From contig CALSPX010000013.1 in the NCBI GenBank assembly GCA_943788345.1, positions 1-64,000 on the forward strand: a stretch of DNA of 64,000 bases, written 5' to 3'. The stretch's first letter is position 1, and each line of letters opens with the position of its first letter. Origin of the DNA: Ascidiaceihabitans sp023955215. Its GTDB lineage: Bacteria; Pseudomonadota; Alphaproteobacteria; Rhodobacterales; Rhodobacteraceae. Positions 1 to 8,288 of the stretch are shown piece after piece. The notes under the pieces were generated by a model, which was given only the letters and a program-made list of their open reading frames with translations, was not told where the DNA came from and did no database searches. The translations under genes and the position numbers were made by a program.

Positions 1-94
1 GCGCACGGGCCGCGGCGGAAAACGAGCCGGTTTCAGCGGTGGCCAAAAAGGCGCGCGCTTGGTTCCAGTCGAAGTTCGAGGCGATCTGTTTCAT
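1..94 (-). CDS. LysR-family transcriptional regulator, N-terminal fragment
   Basis: Only the first 31 codons are in the window; the gene runs off the left edge. The translation starts MKQIASNFDWNQARAFLA and continues into ATAETGSFSAAARA, the typical first half of a LysR-type winged helix-turn-helix (one residue stretch of the family pattern F..v.e.gSfs.AA). LysR regulators usually control a divergently transcribed neighbour, which here would be the methyltransferase gene beginning at 183. The ligand-binding domain is not visible, so the inducer and target cannot be inferred. The ATG at 94-92 sits inside a 14-bp palindrome. Confidence 0.8.
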   Translation of the reverse strand, partial: MKQIASNFDWNQARAFLATAETGSFSAAARA

Positions 95-106
95 GCATAT
101 ATGCAT
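93..106. promoter_or_regulatory. 14-bp perfect palindrome over the LysR start codon
   Basis: ATGCATATATGCAT reads the same on both strands and overlaps the first two bases of the LysR start codon (ATG at 94-92). It lies in the 88-bp gap between the two divergent genes. A site here could be an autoregulatory operator, but the AT-rich palindrome has no special match to a LysR T-N11-A box that I can establish. Confidence 0.35.
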
Positions 107-182
107 ACCACTCAGGCAATTTTTGGCAATTCCTTAGCGTATCATACAAATGTTAGGGTCTAGGAAATGAAAAGGATTGATC

Positions 183-797
183 ATGACCAACGCAGCATTC
201 TGGAACAAAGCAGCCCCAAAATACGCAAAAGATACGATTGGTGACATACCGGCGTACGAAGAGACGCTTGATCGGATGCGTGAAATCCTTCAGCCTCATC
301 ACCGTGTTCTTGAGTTGGGGTGTGGGACGGGGTCAACAGCGCTTGAGTTGGCTGACAGTGTGGACCGCTATATTGGAACAGATGTCGCATCGAAAATGGT
401 TGAAATTGCACAGGGCAAATTGACTGAACAATCGCCCCAGAACCTAAGCTTTGCAGTACAAGACGCGGGCGTGATGACGTCGGGATCCAATGATGTGGTC
501 CTTGCGCTGAACCTTTTGCATCTTTTGCCTGATCTGGAAAACACGCTGGCCGAAATTTACAAAGCTCTGCCTTCAGGCGGTTTATTGATTTCAAAAACGG
601 GCTTGTTGAAAGATGGGCTATGGCTGTTACCGCTGGTGATCCCGTTGATGCGGGCCATTGGTAAAGCGCCGTTTGTGCGCAGCCTGAGCGAGGAAAGTTT
701 GATTGGCTTGCTTGAGAACTCTGGCTTCAAGGTTACCGAAAAGCTGGTTCAAGGCGGGATGGTTCCGCGGGTCTTCATCGTGGCGCAAAAACCGTAG
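183..797 (+). CDS. Class I SAM-dependent methyltransferase
   Basis: A 204-residue cytoplasmic methyltransferase. Motif I (VLELGCGTGSTALELA, around residues 40-55) binds S-adenosylmethionine, followed by an acidic motif after strand 2 (YIGTDVASKMVEIA) and a motif IV-like segment (DVVLALNLLHLLPD). The substrate cannot be told from the sequence; small-molecule methyltransferases of the UbiE-like fold look like this. ATG at 183 is preferred over the in-frame TTG at 177 because the AAAGGA ribosome-binding site at 171-176 is six bases upstream of it. It is divergent from the LysR fragment and is followed by a strong hairpin terminator. Confidence 0.8.
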   Translation: MTNAAFWNKAAPKYAKDTIGDIPAYEETLDRMREILQPHHRVLELGCGTGSTALELADSVDRYIGTDVASKMVEIAQGKLTEQSPQNLSFAVQDAGVMTSGSNDVVLALNLLHLLPDLENTLAEIYKALPSGGLLISKTGLLKDGLWLLPLVIPLMRAIGKAPFVRSLSEESLIGLLENSGFKVTEKLVQGGMVPRVFIVAQKP

Positions 798-815
798 GTC
801 TTATGAAGTGAAGCG

Positions 816-855
816 AACCTGTGCGGCACCCGTCAGGTGCCACACAGGTTTTTTT
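816..855 (+). terminator. Rho-independent terminator after the methyltransferase
   Basis: An outer stem AACCTGTG/CACAGGTT encloses an inner stem GGCACC/GGTGCC and is followed by seven T residues on the + strand. The T run overlaps the soeC stop codon. On the minus strand the hairpin lacks a T run, so it is a clear terminator only for the methyltransferase, although it also ends the converging soe operon region. Confidence 0.85.
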
Positions 856-1726
856 AGCGTTTGCCGTAGTACAGGCCGACGACGTGCTCTGCTTCTGCAA
901 AGAACAACCAGCGTGAGGCAAGGACACCTGCGATGTGGCTGGCTACAGCGATCAATGCGATCCAGTGACCGATTGGCAAGAGCAGCAAGACGACCGGAAT
1001 AATGATCCCGAGTGCCACACCGATGATGCGCAACTTTTGGCTGTGCTTGCGTCCTACCACATGGATGAACTCGCGCATCAGATAATTGGTGCCGGTGTGC
1101 GGTGGTTCAAAAGCACGCACGCTGCCGATGTTCCCAAGCCCGGTTGCAGTGGCCATTGTGGTGCCTGAGTTTTCGAAGGCTTTGTCGCCCATGACCCAAG
1201 TGAACACTTGGACCACACCAGCGATGGCCAAAAGGACGATCGCCATTGTGATGTTACCCTTTAGCAATGCACCACCGGCCAACGCGTATGACATGAACAT
1301 TGCAGGTGTCAGGTTCATGTTCCAACGTGGAATGGTCTTCATCTGGGTATAGATCATTGAGGTGGTGAACACGGTCGCCAGTGCGCCAAGTGCGCCAAGC
1401 CATCCAAGGGGTTGCCAAGCGGTGCCAAAGAACACGAGGCCAAGGCCGTACAGGCCCATAGCAACCAGCGTGGTTACGGCTGCGATACCCTCGCGGCTGA
1501 GCCAGCTAGAGCGCCATTGGCTGAACGCCTTGAGGAACCGTTCTGGACGACCAAGGTGGAAGGTTGAGGAGAGTAAGCCGCCCACAGCCATTGCGTAGGC
1601 GATCAGCCAGAAGACGAAAGCGACCCAACCTTTTGGTGGCGTTGGGTCGATCCCAAGCCAGAACAGAAGGCCAAAGCCTAAGCCGGAGAATGTGGTGAAG
1701 ATGATGACGGATGGTGCGGGATGCAT
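854..1726 (-). CDS. soeC: Sulfite dehydrogenase membrane anchor SoeC (DmsC/NrfD-like)
   Basis: A 290-residue integral membrane protein with about eight hydrophobic segments, of the DmsC family that anchors molybdoenzymes and passes electrons to quinone. Family hallmarks include the HLGRPERFLKAFSQWRSSWLS stretch near residues 57-76 and the LREFIHVVGRKH-like loop. In the Soe complex it takes the electrons from sulfite oxidation into the quinone pool. Its ATG overlaps the last base of the soeB stop codon (TGATG), which points to translational coupling. A generic DmsC would look the same; placement next to xsc and pta is what favours sulfite as substrate. Confidence 0.82.
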   Translation of the reverse strand: MHPAPSVIIFTTFSGLGFGLLFWLGIDPTPPKGWVAFVFWLIAYAMAVGGLLSSTFHLGRPERFLKAFSQWRSSWLSREGIAAVTTLVAMGLYGLGLVFFGTAWQPLGWLGALGALATVFTTSMIYTQMKTIPRWNMNLTPAMFMSYALAGGALLKGNITMAIVLLAIAGVVQVFTWVMGDKAFENSGTTMATATGLGNIGSVRAFEPPHTGTNYLMREFIHVVGRKHSQKLRIIGVALGIIIPVVLLLLPIGHWIALIAVASHIAGVLASRWLFFAEAEHVVGLYYGKR

Positions 1727-2478
1727 CAGAGTTTCTCCAGTGTTTTGTCGAGCCAGCCAAGGAAGCCTTTGGCCTCTTGCGCTACTGGTTCAAGGAAGGG
1801 CGCAAGAACGTCAAATTCTGGCAACTCATCCTTGGGCCGTGGTGGCAGGTATTTGTTCACAGGCTTGGTGCCTTGTTCTGGCATCAGGTCCATACCACCG
1901 CGTTCAGCGACCAGTTTGGAAACGTCAGAGTTTTCGTCACCCAGATCACCAAAGTGACGCGCGCCTGATGGGCAGGTGCGTACACATGTAGGGACACGGT
2001 CCACCTCTTCGAGGTTTTCGTTATAGATGCGGTCCACGCAGAGTGTACATTTCTTCATCACGCCTTCGGCTTGATCCAGTTCGCGTGCGCCGTATGGACA
2101 GGCCCATGCGCAAAGACCGCAGCCGATGCAGTCTTGTTCATTCACCAGAACAATGCCGTCTTCTTCGCGTTTGTAGCTGGCACCGGTTGGGCACACGGTG
2201 ACGCATGGTGCGTCTTCGCAGTGCAGGCAGGATTTGGGGAAGTGGATCAGCTGTGCGGCTGCTTCGTCGCCTGTTGGCTGGACCTCGAAACTGTGGACAC
2301 GATTCAGGAAGGTGCCTGAGTTGTCCGCTCCATAGGCGTTTTGGTCTGACAATGGCGCGCCGTAGTTTTCGGTGTTCCAGCCTTTGCACGAGATCACGCA
2401 AGCGTGGCAGCCGACACAGGTGTCGAGGTCAATGACGAGGCCCAGTTTCTTTTGGGTGAGGTTTGGTAGCGTGGTCAT
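1726..2478 (-). CDS. soeB: Sulfite dehydrogenase iron-sulfur subunit SoeB
   Basis: A 250-residue electron-transfer subunit of the DmsB/PhsB type with four cysteine groups for [4Fe-4S] clusters: Cys21-24-27-31 (CVGCHACVISCKG), CLHCEDAPCVTVCPTGA, CIGCGLCAWACPYGA, and CTLCVDRI together with CVRTCPSGA. It wires the molybdenum subunit to SoeC. No export signal is present, consistent with a complex facing the cytoplasm. The 83-bp gap to soeA contains a dispersed GC-rich repeat, while soeC overlaps its stop codon. Confidence 0.88.
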   Translation of the reverse strand: MTTLPNLTQKKLGLVIDLDTCVGCHACVISCKGWNTENYGAPLSDQNAYGADNSGTFLNRVHSFEVQPTGDEAAAQLIHFPKSCLHCEDAPCVTVCPTGASYKREEDGIVLVNEQDCIGCGLCAWACPYGARELDQAEGVMKKCTLCVDRIYNENLEEVDRVPTCVRTCPSGARHFGDLGDENSDVSKLVAERGGMDLMPEQGTKPVNKYLPPRPKDELPEFDVLAPFLEPVAQEAKGFLGWLDKTLEKL

Positions 2479-2510
2479 TTATTGGCGCTCCGCTTGTTTG
2501 TTGGTGTCGA

Positions 2511-2557
2511 CTGGGGCGCTGCCCCAGACCCCGGAGTTTAGTTGGTAAGATGAATGG
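2511..2557 (+). repeat. Dispersed intergenic repeat, copy in the soeA-soeB gap
   Basis: A perfect 7-bp inverted repeat CTGGGGC-GCT-GCCCCAG (2511-2527) is followed by a tail CCGGAGTTTAGTTGGTAAGA and then TGAATGG. The tail matches the one at 26904-26950 (GGAGTTTA, then GTAAGATGAA). Such GC-rich hairpins with this tail recur between genes in Rhodobacterales, from my general knowledge of these genomes. Its position inside an operon could give an RNA hairpin that tunes the soeA:soeB ratio; that is inference. Confidence 0.6.
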
Positions 2558-2561
2558 TGGG

Positions 2562-5378
2562 TCATTTGCCGACCTTCCAAGCGAGGTCTTTTGGACCTTT
2601 GCCAACAGGAGATTTGATAGCGGGGAGGACCGGTTGTGATTCCGATGGTGGGTCCGCTTTTTCGATTTTGACCTTGAGGTCGAACCAAGCGGCCTGACCT
2701 GTAATTGGGTCGGAGTTGGCCCAGCGAAGCCCATCGCCTTTTGGTGGCAGCAGTTCGTGGATCAGGTGATTTAGCAAGAACCCTTTGGTCACCTCAGGTG
2801 CGTCTTCTTCCAAGGCCCACGCGCCTTTGCGTTTGCCGATGGCGTTCCATGTCCAGATCGTGTTTTCGTTCAAAGCTGCCATCTCAAGAACAGGCACTGT
2901 GATCTCGCCATGGGGCGATGTGACCTTGGCCCAATCACCATCTTTCAGGCCGCTGGTTTGCATCAGCTTGGTTGGCACATACAGCGGGTTGTGGCCGTGC
3001 AACTGGCGTAGCCATGCGTTTTGGCTGCCCCAAGAGTGGTACATGGCCATCGGGCGCTGTGTCAGCGCTGTGATTGGGTATTCGTCGCCTTTGTTTTCGT
3101 CCTCATTTGAGTACCAAATTGGCAGTGGGTCCATCTTTTCTTTGATCCGTTCGCGCAGGTGATCTGGCGGTTGGCGATCCCCGTGCCCTTCGGCGGCAAG
3201 TTGGAATTTGCGCATTGGTTCGACGTAAAGATTGAACAGGTAAGGCTGCGGTGAGTCCAGTAGACCCATGCCGACTGCCCAATCTTGGTAGGCTTTGTTC
3301 CACGGTTTGTAGTAGTTTGCGCCGGCTTGGATGTGTTCAACAAAAAAGCCACCGTTTTCGATGTATTTGTCGAGCTGGTCAGGGTTCACTTCACCACGCC
3401 CTGCTTTGTCGCCGTTTTCGCCGCGGAAACCTGCGAGCGGGCCAATGCCCGGCTTGCGGATGTGGTTGACAATGTAGTCCCCGTAATCTGCGTATTTTTG
3501 GCTGCCGTCTTCATTGACGAAACCTGGCAGGTTTAGTTTTGCACCAAGTTCGCAAAGTACGGATTGGAAACCGCGCACATCGCGGTCAGGTTCGATGACA
3601 GGCCAGCGGATTGCATCGGCTGCTGCGTCTGCTTCGCAAATCGGGCGGTCGAGCATGGAGATACAATCGTGACGCTCAAGGTATGTGGCGTCAGGGAAGA
3701 TAAGGTCGGCGTAGGCCACCATTTCAGAGGAGTAGGCATCGGAATAGATGATCCGTGGGATCACGTATTCACCTGTTTCCTCATTCTTATCCGTCAACAT
3801 TTCGATCACGCCGCGCGTGTTCATGGAAGAGTTCCACGACATGTTGGCCATGTACATGAACAGCGTGTCGATCTTGTAAGGATCACCTGCGTGCGCGTTG
3901 GAAATCACCATGTGCATCAGCCCGTGGCTGGACATTGGGTTTTCCCATGTGAAGGCTTTGTCGATGCGCGCCGCAGTGCCGTCTGCCTTGAGTGCCAGAT
4001 CGTCTGGACCGTGCACAAAGCCAAGGTGCGGACCATCAAGTGGTTTACCGGGTGTGACGCCAACGTGTGGTTTTGGGTGTGCGGTTGCTGGTTTTGGATA
4101 TGGCGGTTTGAAGCGGAAGCCACCTGGTACTTCGACTGTGCCAAGCAAAATTTGCAATACATGCAATGCGCGGCAAGTTTGGAAGCCGTTGGCATGTGCC
4201 GAAATTCCGCGCATGGCGTGGAAGGACACTGGGCGGCCCGTCATTGTTTTGTGATGTTCGCCGCGGAAGTCGGTCCACTCCTGATCTAGCTCAAAACTTT
4301 CTTCGAACGCGACGCGGGCCAGTTCGGCAGCGATGGCACGGATGCGTTCAGCTGGGATGCCACAACGTTCGGCTACAGCTTCTGGTGCGTATTCGTCTTC
4401 GAGATAGCGTTCGGCCATCATGTGGAACACAGGGCGGTGCGTGACGCCTGCAACGCGGTGTGTAGCAGATAGATCTGGCTTGACGTCCGGTTGGTCGAAC
4501 GGAGTGAGTTTGCCAGTGGCGCGGTCGATGACCAGCTCTTTGCCGTCTTCGTCGCGCATCAATAGCCCGAATTCTGGCGACTTTTCGTCTGAGTTCACGA
4601 GCACTGGCGCGTTGGTATATTGTGCCAAATAGTTCAGATCGATCTTACCGGCCTTCATCAGGCAGTGGATCATCGCGAGGATGAACAAGCCGTCGGTGCC
4701 CGGTGTAATGCCGACCCAATCATCAGCGACAGCATTGTATCCTGTGCGGATTGGGTTCACGCCGATGACGCGCGCGCCACGTGCTTTGATTTTGCCAATG
4801 CCCATTTTGATCGGGTTTGAATCGTGATCTTCGGCCACGCCGAACAGCATGAACAGTTTGGTGTGGTCCCAATCGGGTTGACCAAATTCCCAGAACGCGC
4901 CGCCCATAGTATAGATGCCAGCTGCGGCCATGTTCACAGAACAAAAGCCGCCATGGGCTGCGTAGTTTGGCGTGCCAAAGTGCTGTGCCCAGAACGACGT
5001 GAAAGACTGTGATTGATCGCGGCCCGTGAAGAACGCCAGCTTTTCTGGGTTCTCTTTGCGGATAGGTTCAAGCCAATCCGTCGCGATTTGAAGCGCTTCA
5101 TCCCAGCTGATTTCTTCGAACTCACCAGAGCCGCGTGGGCCAACGCGTTTCATCGGTGCGTTGAGGCGTGAAGGTGCGTTGACCTGCATGATGCCAGCAG
5201 ACCCTTTAGCGCAAAGGACACCCTTGTTCACAGGGTGATCGCGGTTGCCCTCGATATAGGCGACTTTGCCCTCTTTCATGTGGACGTTGATCCCACAGCG
5301 GCAGGCGCACATGTAGCAGGTCGTCTTACGGATCTCGTCAGAAACTTTGGGCGAGAGATCGATCTTTGGCTGGTTCAT
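2562..5378 (-). CDS. soeA: Sulfite dehydrogenase molybdopterin subunit SoeA
   Basis: A 938-residue member of the DMSO reductase superfamily. It starts with a [4Fe-4S] motif (Cys21, Cys24, Cys28, Cys56; CYMCACRCGI and CAKG), followed by the bis-MGD fold; Cys146 in GGFCSVN is a candidate molybdenum ligand. It oxidises sulfite to sulfate in the cytoplasm, feeding electrons to SoeB. No Tat signal is present, which separates Soe-type enzymes from periplasmic relatives. I chose the ATG at 5378-5376 because AGGAGC precedes it; a longer frame to 5438 would overlap pta and has no such site. Polysulfide or thiosulfate reductase activity is the alternative, made unlikely by the xsc-pta context. Confidence 0.85.
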   Translation of the reverse strand: MNQPKIDLSPKVSDEIRKTTCYMCACRCGINVHMKEGKVAYIEGNRDHPVNKGVLCAKGSAGIMQVNAPSRLNAPMKRVGPRGSGEFEEISWDEALQIATDWLEPIRKENPEKLAFFTGRDQSQSFTSFWAQHFGTPNYAAHGGFCSVNMAAAGIYTMGGAFWEFGQPDWDHTKLFMLFGVAEDHDSNPIKMGIGKIKARGARVIGVNPIRTGYNAVADDWVGITPGTDGLFILAMIHCLMKAGKIDLNYLAQYTNAPVLVNSDEKSPEFGLLMRDEDGKELVIDRATGKLTPFDQPDVKPDLSATHRVAGVTHRPVFHMMAERYLEDEYAPEAVAERCGIPAERIRAIAAELARVAFEESFELDQEWTDFRGEHHKTMTGRPVSFHAMRGISAHANGFQTCRALHVLQILLGTVEVPGGFRFKPPYPKPATAHPKPHVGVTPGKPLDGPHLGFVHGPDDLALKADGTAARIDKAFTWENPMSSHGLMHMVISNAHAGDPYKIDTLFMYMANMSWNSSMNTRGVIEMLTDKNEETGEYVIPRIIYSDAYSSEMVAYADLIFPDATYLERHDCISMLDRPICEADAAADAIRWPVIEPDRDVRGFQSVLCELGAKLNLPGFVNEDGSQKYADYGDYIVNHIRKPGIGPLAGFRGENGDKAGRGEVNPDQLDKYIENGGFFVEHIQAGANYYKPWNKAYQDWAVGMGLLDSPQPYLFNLYVEPMRKFQLAAEGHGDRQPPDHLRERIKEKMDPLPIWYSNEDENKGDEYPITALTQRPMAMYHSWGSQNAWLRQLHGHNPLYVPTKLMQTSGLKDGDWAKVTSPHGEITVPVLEMAALNENTIWTWNAIGKRKGAWALEEDAPEVTKGFLLNHLIHELLPPKGDGLRWANSDPITGQAAWFDLKVKIEKADPPSESQPVLPAIKSPVGKGPKDLAWKVGK

Positions 5379-5403
5379 GTTCGGCTCCTGTCGGTGCGTT
5401 TTC

Positions 5404-6405
5404 TTATTTTGCTGCGGCTTGCAGAGCGGTGACTGCAATCATGTGCAAGACGTCGGTTGCGTCACAGCCACGGGAAAGGTCGTTTGCGGGTTTGGCGAGG
5501 CCTTGAAGGACTGGCCCGATGGCCGTTGCACCACCAATGCGTTGGGTGATTTTGTAGCCAATGTTTCCCGCATCAAGGTTTGGAAAAATCATGACATTGG
5601 CGTGCCCTGCGACAGATGAACCGGCGGCTTTGCTTGCGCCCACGGAGGGGACAAAGGCGGCATCAAATTGCAGTTCGCCATCGACGTTAAGGTCGGGTGC
5701 TTGTTCTTTTACCAGTGCGGCGGCTTGGGTCACTTTATCCACGTTTGGGTGGCGGGCGCTGCCTTTGGTAGAGAAAGAAAGCATCGCAACCTTTGGTGTC
5801 TCATTCATCAATGCAACGCAGGAGGCTGCGGATTGTTGGGCGATGGCTGCAAGTTCTTCGGCTGATGGATTAATGACCAATCCGCAATCAGAATAGATCA
5901 TGCCGCCGCGCCCCGACGGGTGCCCCTCTGGCAGAACCATCAAAAAGAAGGATGACACGAGTGGTGCGGTTTTGGCTTTGCCGATGACCTGCAGTGCTGC
6001 GCGCACGGTATCTGATGTGGTGGCAACTGCTCCGCCGACGGTTCCGTCAGCGTGATCGTTGCGCACCAACATGGCTGCAAACACAAGCGGATCGAGGGCC
6101 TGCTTTTCGGCGATCTCAATTGAGACGCCTTTGTGCTGGCGTAACTCAAAATAGGTTTGGGCAACTTCTGCAGTCAAAGCGGATGTGGCGGGGTCTTCAA
6201 TGCGGATGGCATCGCTTGGTGCGCTTCCTGCATCTGACAATTGTTTGGTGATTTCGTCGGTTGGGCCAATAAGGATGATCGTTGCGATCCCAGCGGCAAC
6301 CGCAGAAACGGCGGCAGCCACGATCCGAGGATCGTGGCCTTCGCTGAGTACGATACGGGCAGGGGAGGCCGCCGCGCGTGTTTGCAGGTTATCCAATACA
6401 CTCAT
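5404..6405 (-). CDS. pta: Phosphate acetyltransferase Pta
   Basis: A 333-residue phosphotransacetylase (PTA_PTB domain over nearly the whole length) that converts acetyl phosphate and CoA to acetyl-CoA and phosphate. Typical segments are IVLSEGHDPR near residue 18, SSFFLMVLPEG, YSDCGLVINPS and the C-terminal NLDAGNIGYKITQRIGGA. It is the short, single-domain form without the regulatory N-terminus of the E. coli enzyme. Lying 38 bp after xsc in the same direction, it consumes the acetyl phosphate that Xsc makes from sulfoacetaldehyde. Confidence 0.93.
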   Translation of the reverse strand: MSVLDNLQTRAAASPARIVLSEGHDPRIVAAAVSAVAAGIATIILIGPTDEITKQLSDAGSAPSDAIRIEDPATSALTAEVAQTYFELRQHKGVSIEIAEKQALDPLVFAAMLVRNDHADGTVGGAVATTSDTVRAALQVIGKAKTAPLVSSFFLMVLPEGHPSGRGGMIYSDCGLVINPSAEELAAIAQQSAASCVALMNETPKVAMLSFSTKGSARHPNVDKVTQAAALVKEQAPDLNVDGELQFDAAFVPSVGASKAAGSSVAGHANVMIFPNLDAGNIGYKITQRIGGATAIGPVLQGLAKPANDLSRGCDATDVLHMIAVTALQAAAK

Positions 6406-6443
6406 GACGGCCTCCCAACCTTGTTTCTTGAAGCAGCGGTCAC

Positions 6444-8222
6444 TTAGACCTTTTGCTGCTGCATGTCGTCTTTGTTGATGCCTGCAACTTCGACAGGGTT
6501 CTTCATTGCGTCACGACGGAATGGGTCACCTAGTTCTTGGTTGATCATCGCTTCGATCAAAGTGGTGATACCGTTTTCCATTTGATCTTTGATCGCTTGG
6601 GCAAGGGCCGCTGTCAGCTCGTCTTGTGTGCGGGCAACAACGCCTTTGAGACCACATGCGTTTGCGATGCCAGCGTATGAAACGCCTTCGTCCAATTCCG
6701 TGCCAACAAAGTTGTCATCAAACCAAAGTGTAGAGTTACGCTTTTCAGCACCCCACTGGTAGTTGCGGAACACGATCTGCGTGATCGCAGGCCAGTCGCC
6801 GCGGCCAATCGCTGTCAATTCGTTCACAGAGATACCGAATGCGCCGTCACCAGCGAAACCAACAACTGGCACATCTGGACGACCGATTTTCGCGCCAACG
6901 ATGGATGGCAGGCCGTAACCACATGGACCGAACAAGCCCGGTGCCAAATACTTGCGTGCTTCGTTGAAGGACGGGTACGCGTTACCGATCGCACAGTTGT
7001 TACCGATGTCAGACGAGATGATCGCTTCAACTGGCAATGCTGCTTGGATTGCACGCCATGCCATGCGTGGTGCCATCCAATCAGGTTTCGCTGCACGTGC
7101 ACGTACGTTCCAATCAGTGCCTGGATCGTCTTGCTCTTCTGTCATGGAAGTCAGCTCTTGAGCCCATGAAGATTTGGTTTGTGCAATCAAGTTTTTGCGA
7201 TCTGCGCGGCCTGCGTCACCAGCATCGTCTGCGAGTTTGGAGGAGATTGCAGTTGCAACTTTCGCCGCATCACCAACGATACCTACAGTTACCTTCTTCG
7301 TCAGACCAATGCGGTCTGGGTTCAGGTCAACCTGAATGATCTTTGCGTCAGTTGGCCAGTAATCAATGCCGTAACCCGGTAGGGTTGAGAACGGGTTCAA
7401 ACGTGTACCCAAGCAAAGAACAACGTCAGCTTTGGAAATCAATTCCATGCCAGCTTTTGAACCGTTGTAGCCCAACGGACCTGCGTAAAGCGGGTGGTTG
7501 CCCGGGAACGCATCGTTGTGCTGGTAGCCAACGCAAACTGGTGCGTCGAGTGCTTCAGCCAAAACGCGAGACGCCTCGATGCCGCCTTTGGACAAGATCG
7601 CGCCAGCACCGTTCAAGATCACTGGGAACTTAGCAGTTGAAAGAAGATCAGCTGCGTCTTGTACTGCTACTTCGCCGCCTTGTGGCAATTCAAAATCAAC
7701 GATGACTGGAAGATCGATATCGATCACTTGTGTCCAGAAGTCGCGTGGTACGTTGATCTGCGCCGGCGCAGATGCGCGTTTCGCTTGCATGATCACGCGG
7801 TTCAGCGTTTCTGCGATGCGGGTTGGGTCACGTACTTCTTCTTGGTAGGCAACACAGTCAGCGAACAGGTTCATCTGTTCCATCTCTTGGAAGCCGCCTT
7901 GACCGATTGTTTTGTTAGCGGCCTGTGGTGTAACCAAAAGTACAGGCGTGTGGTTCCAATATGCTGTTTTAACAGCAGTTACGAAGTTGGTGATGCCTGG
8001 GCCATTTTGCGCGATCATCATGGACATTTTGCCGGTGGCGCGAGTGAAACCGTCAGCCATCATGCCGCCAGATGTTTCGTGGGCACAGTCCCAGAAAGTG
8101 ATGCCCGCGTCAGGGAAGATGTCAGAGATTGGCATCATGGCAGAGCCGATGATCCCGAATGCGTTGTCGATGCCGTGCATCTGTAGCGTTTTTACAAAAG
8201 CTTCTTCTGTAGTCATTTTCAT
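6444..8222 (-). CDS. xsc: Sulfoacetaldehyde acetyltransferase Xsc
   Basis: A 592-residue thiamine-diphosphate enzyme that splits sulfoacetaldehyde with phosphate into acetyl phosphate and sulfite. Glu49 in CAHETSGGMMADG is the family's cofactor-activating glutamate. The C-terminal GDGAFGISVNEL and the following FRNYQWGAEKRN supply the Mg-ThDP site; NYQWGAEK is characteristic of Xsc rather than acetolactate synthase. Start is ATG 8222, with GGAG about eight bases upstream; a second ATG two codons later is possible. It follows tauR by 66 bp and precedes pta and soeABC, so the whole run may be one transcript. Confidence 0.95.
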   Translation of the reverse strand: MKMTTEEAFVKTLQMHGIDNAFGIIGSAMMPISDIFPDAGITFWDCAHETSGGMMADGFTRATGKMSMMIAQNGPGITNFVTAVKTAYWNHTPVLLVTPQAANKTIGQGGFQEMEQMNLFADCVAYQEEVRDPTRIAETLNRVIMQAKRASAPAQINVPRDFWTQVIDIDLPVIVDFELPQGGEVAVQDAADLLSTAKFPVILNGAGAILSKGGIEASRVLAEALDAPVCVGYQHNDAFPGNHPLYAGPLGYNGSKAGMELISKADVVLCLGTRLNPFSTLPGYGIDYWPTDAKIIQVDLNPDRIGLTKKVTVGIVGDAAKVATAISSKLADDAGDAGRADRKNLIAQTKSSWAQELTSMTEEQDDPGTDWNVRARAAKPDWMAPRMAWRAIQAALPVEAIISSDIGNNCAIGNAYPSFNEARKYLAPGLFGPCGYGLPSIVGAKIGRPDVPVVGFAGDGAFGISVNELTAIGRGDWPAITQIVFRNYQWGAEKRNSTLWFDDNFVGTELDEGVSYAGIANACGLKGVVARTQDELTAALAQAIKDQMENGITTLIEAMINQELGDPFRRDAMKNPVEVAGINKDDMQQQKV

Positions 8223-8288
8223 GGGGGAGACTCCGAGTGCGGTGAGTTTACAGGTGATTCAATCTTTGAGCGGAGGATAGGGTTTTGC

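Noticed and set aside
3564..4289. A 241-codon plus-strand frame opposite soeA
   Set aside because: Antisense to a clear molybdoenzyme; His/Cys-rich composition is typical of a reversed frame, not of a protein.
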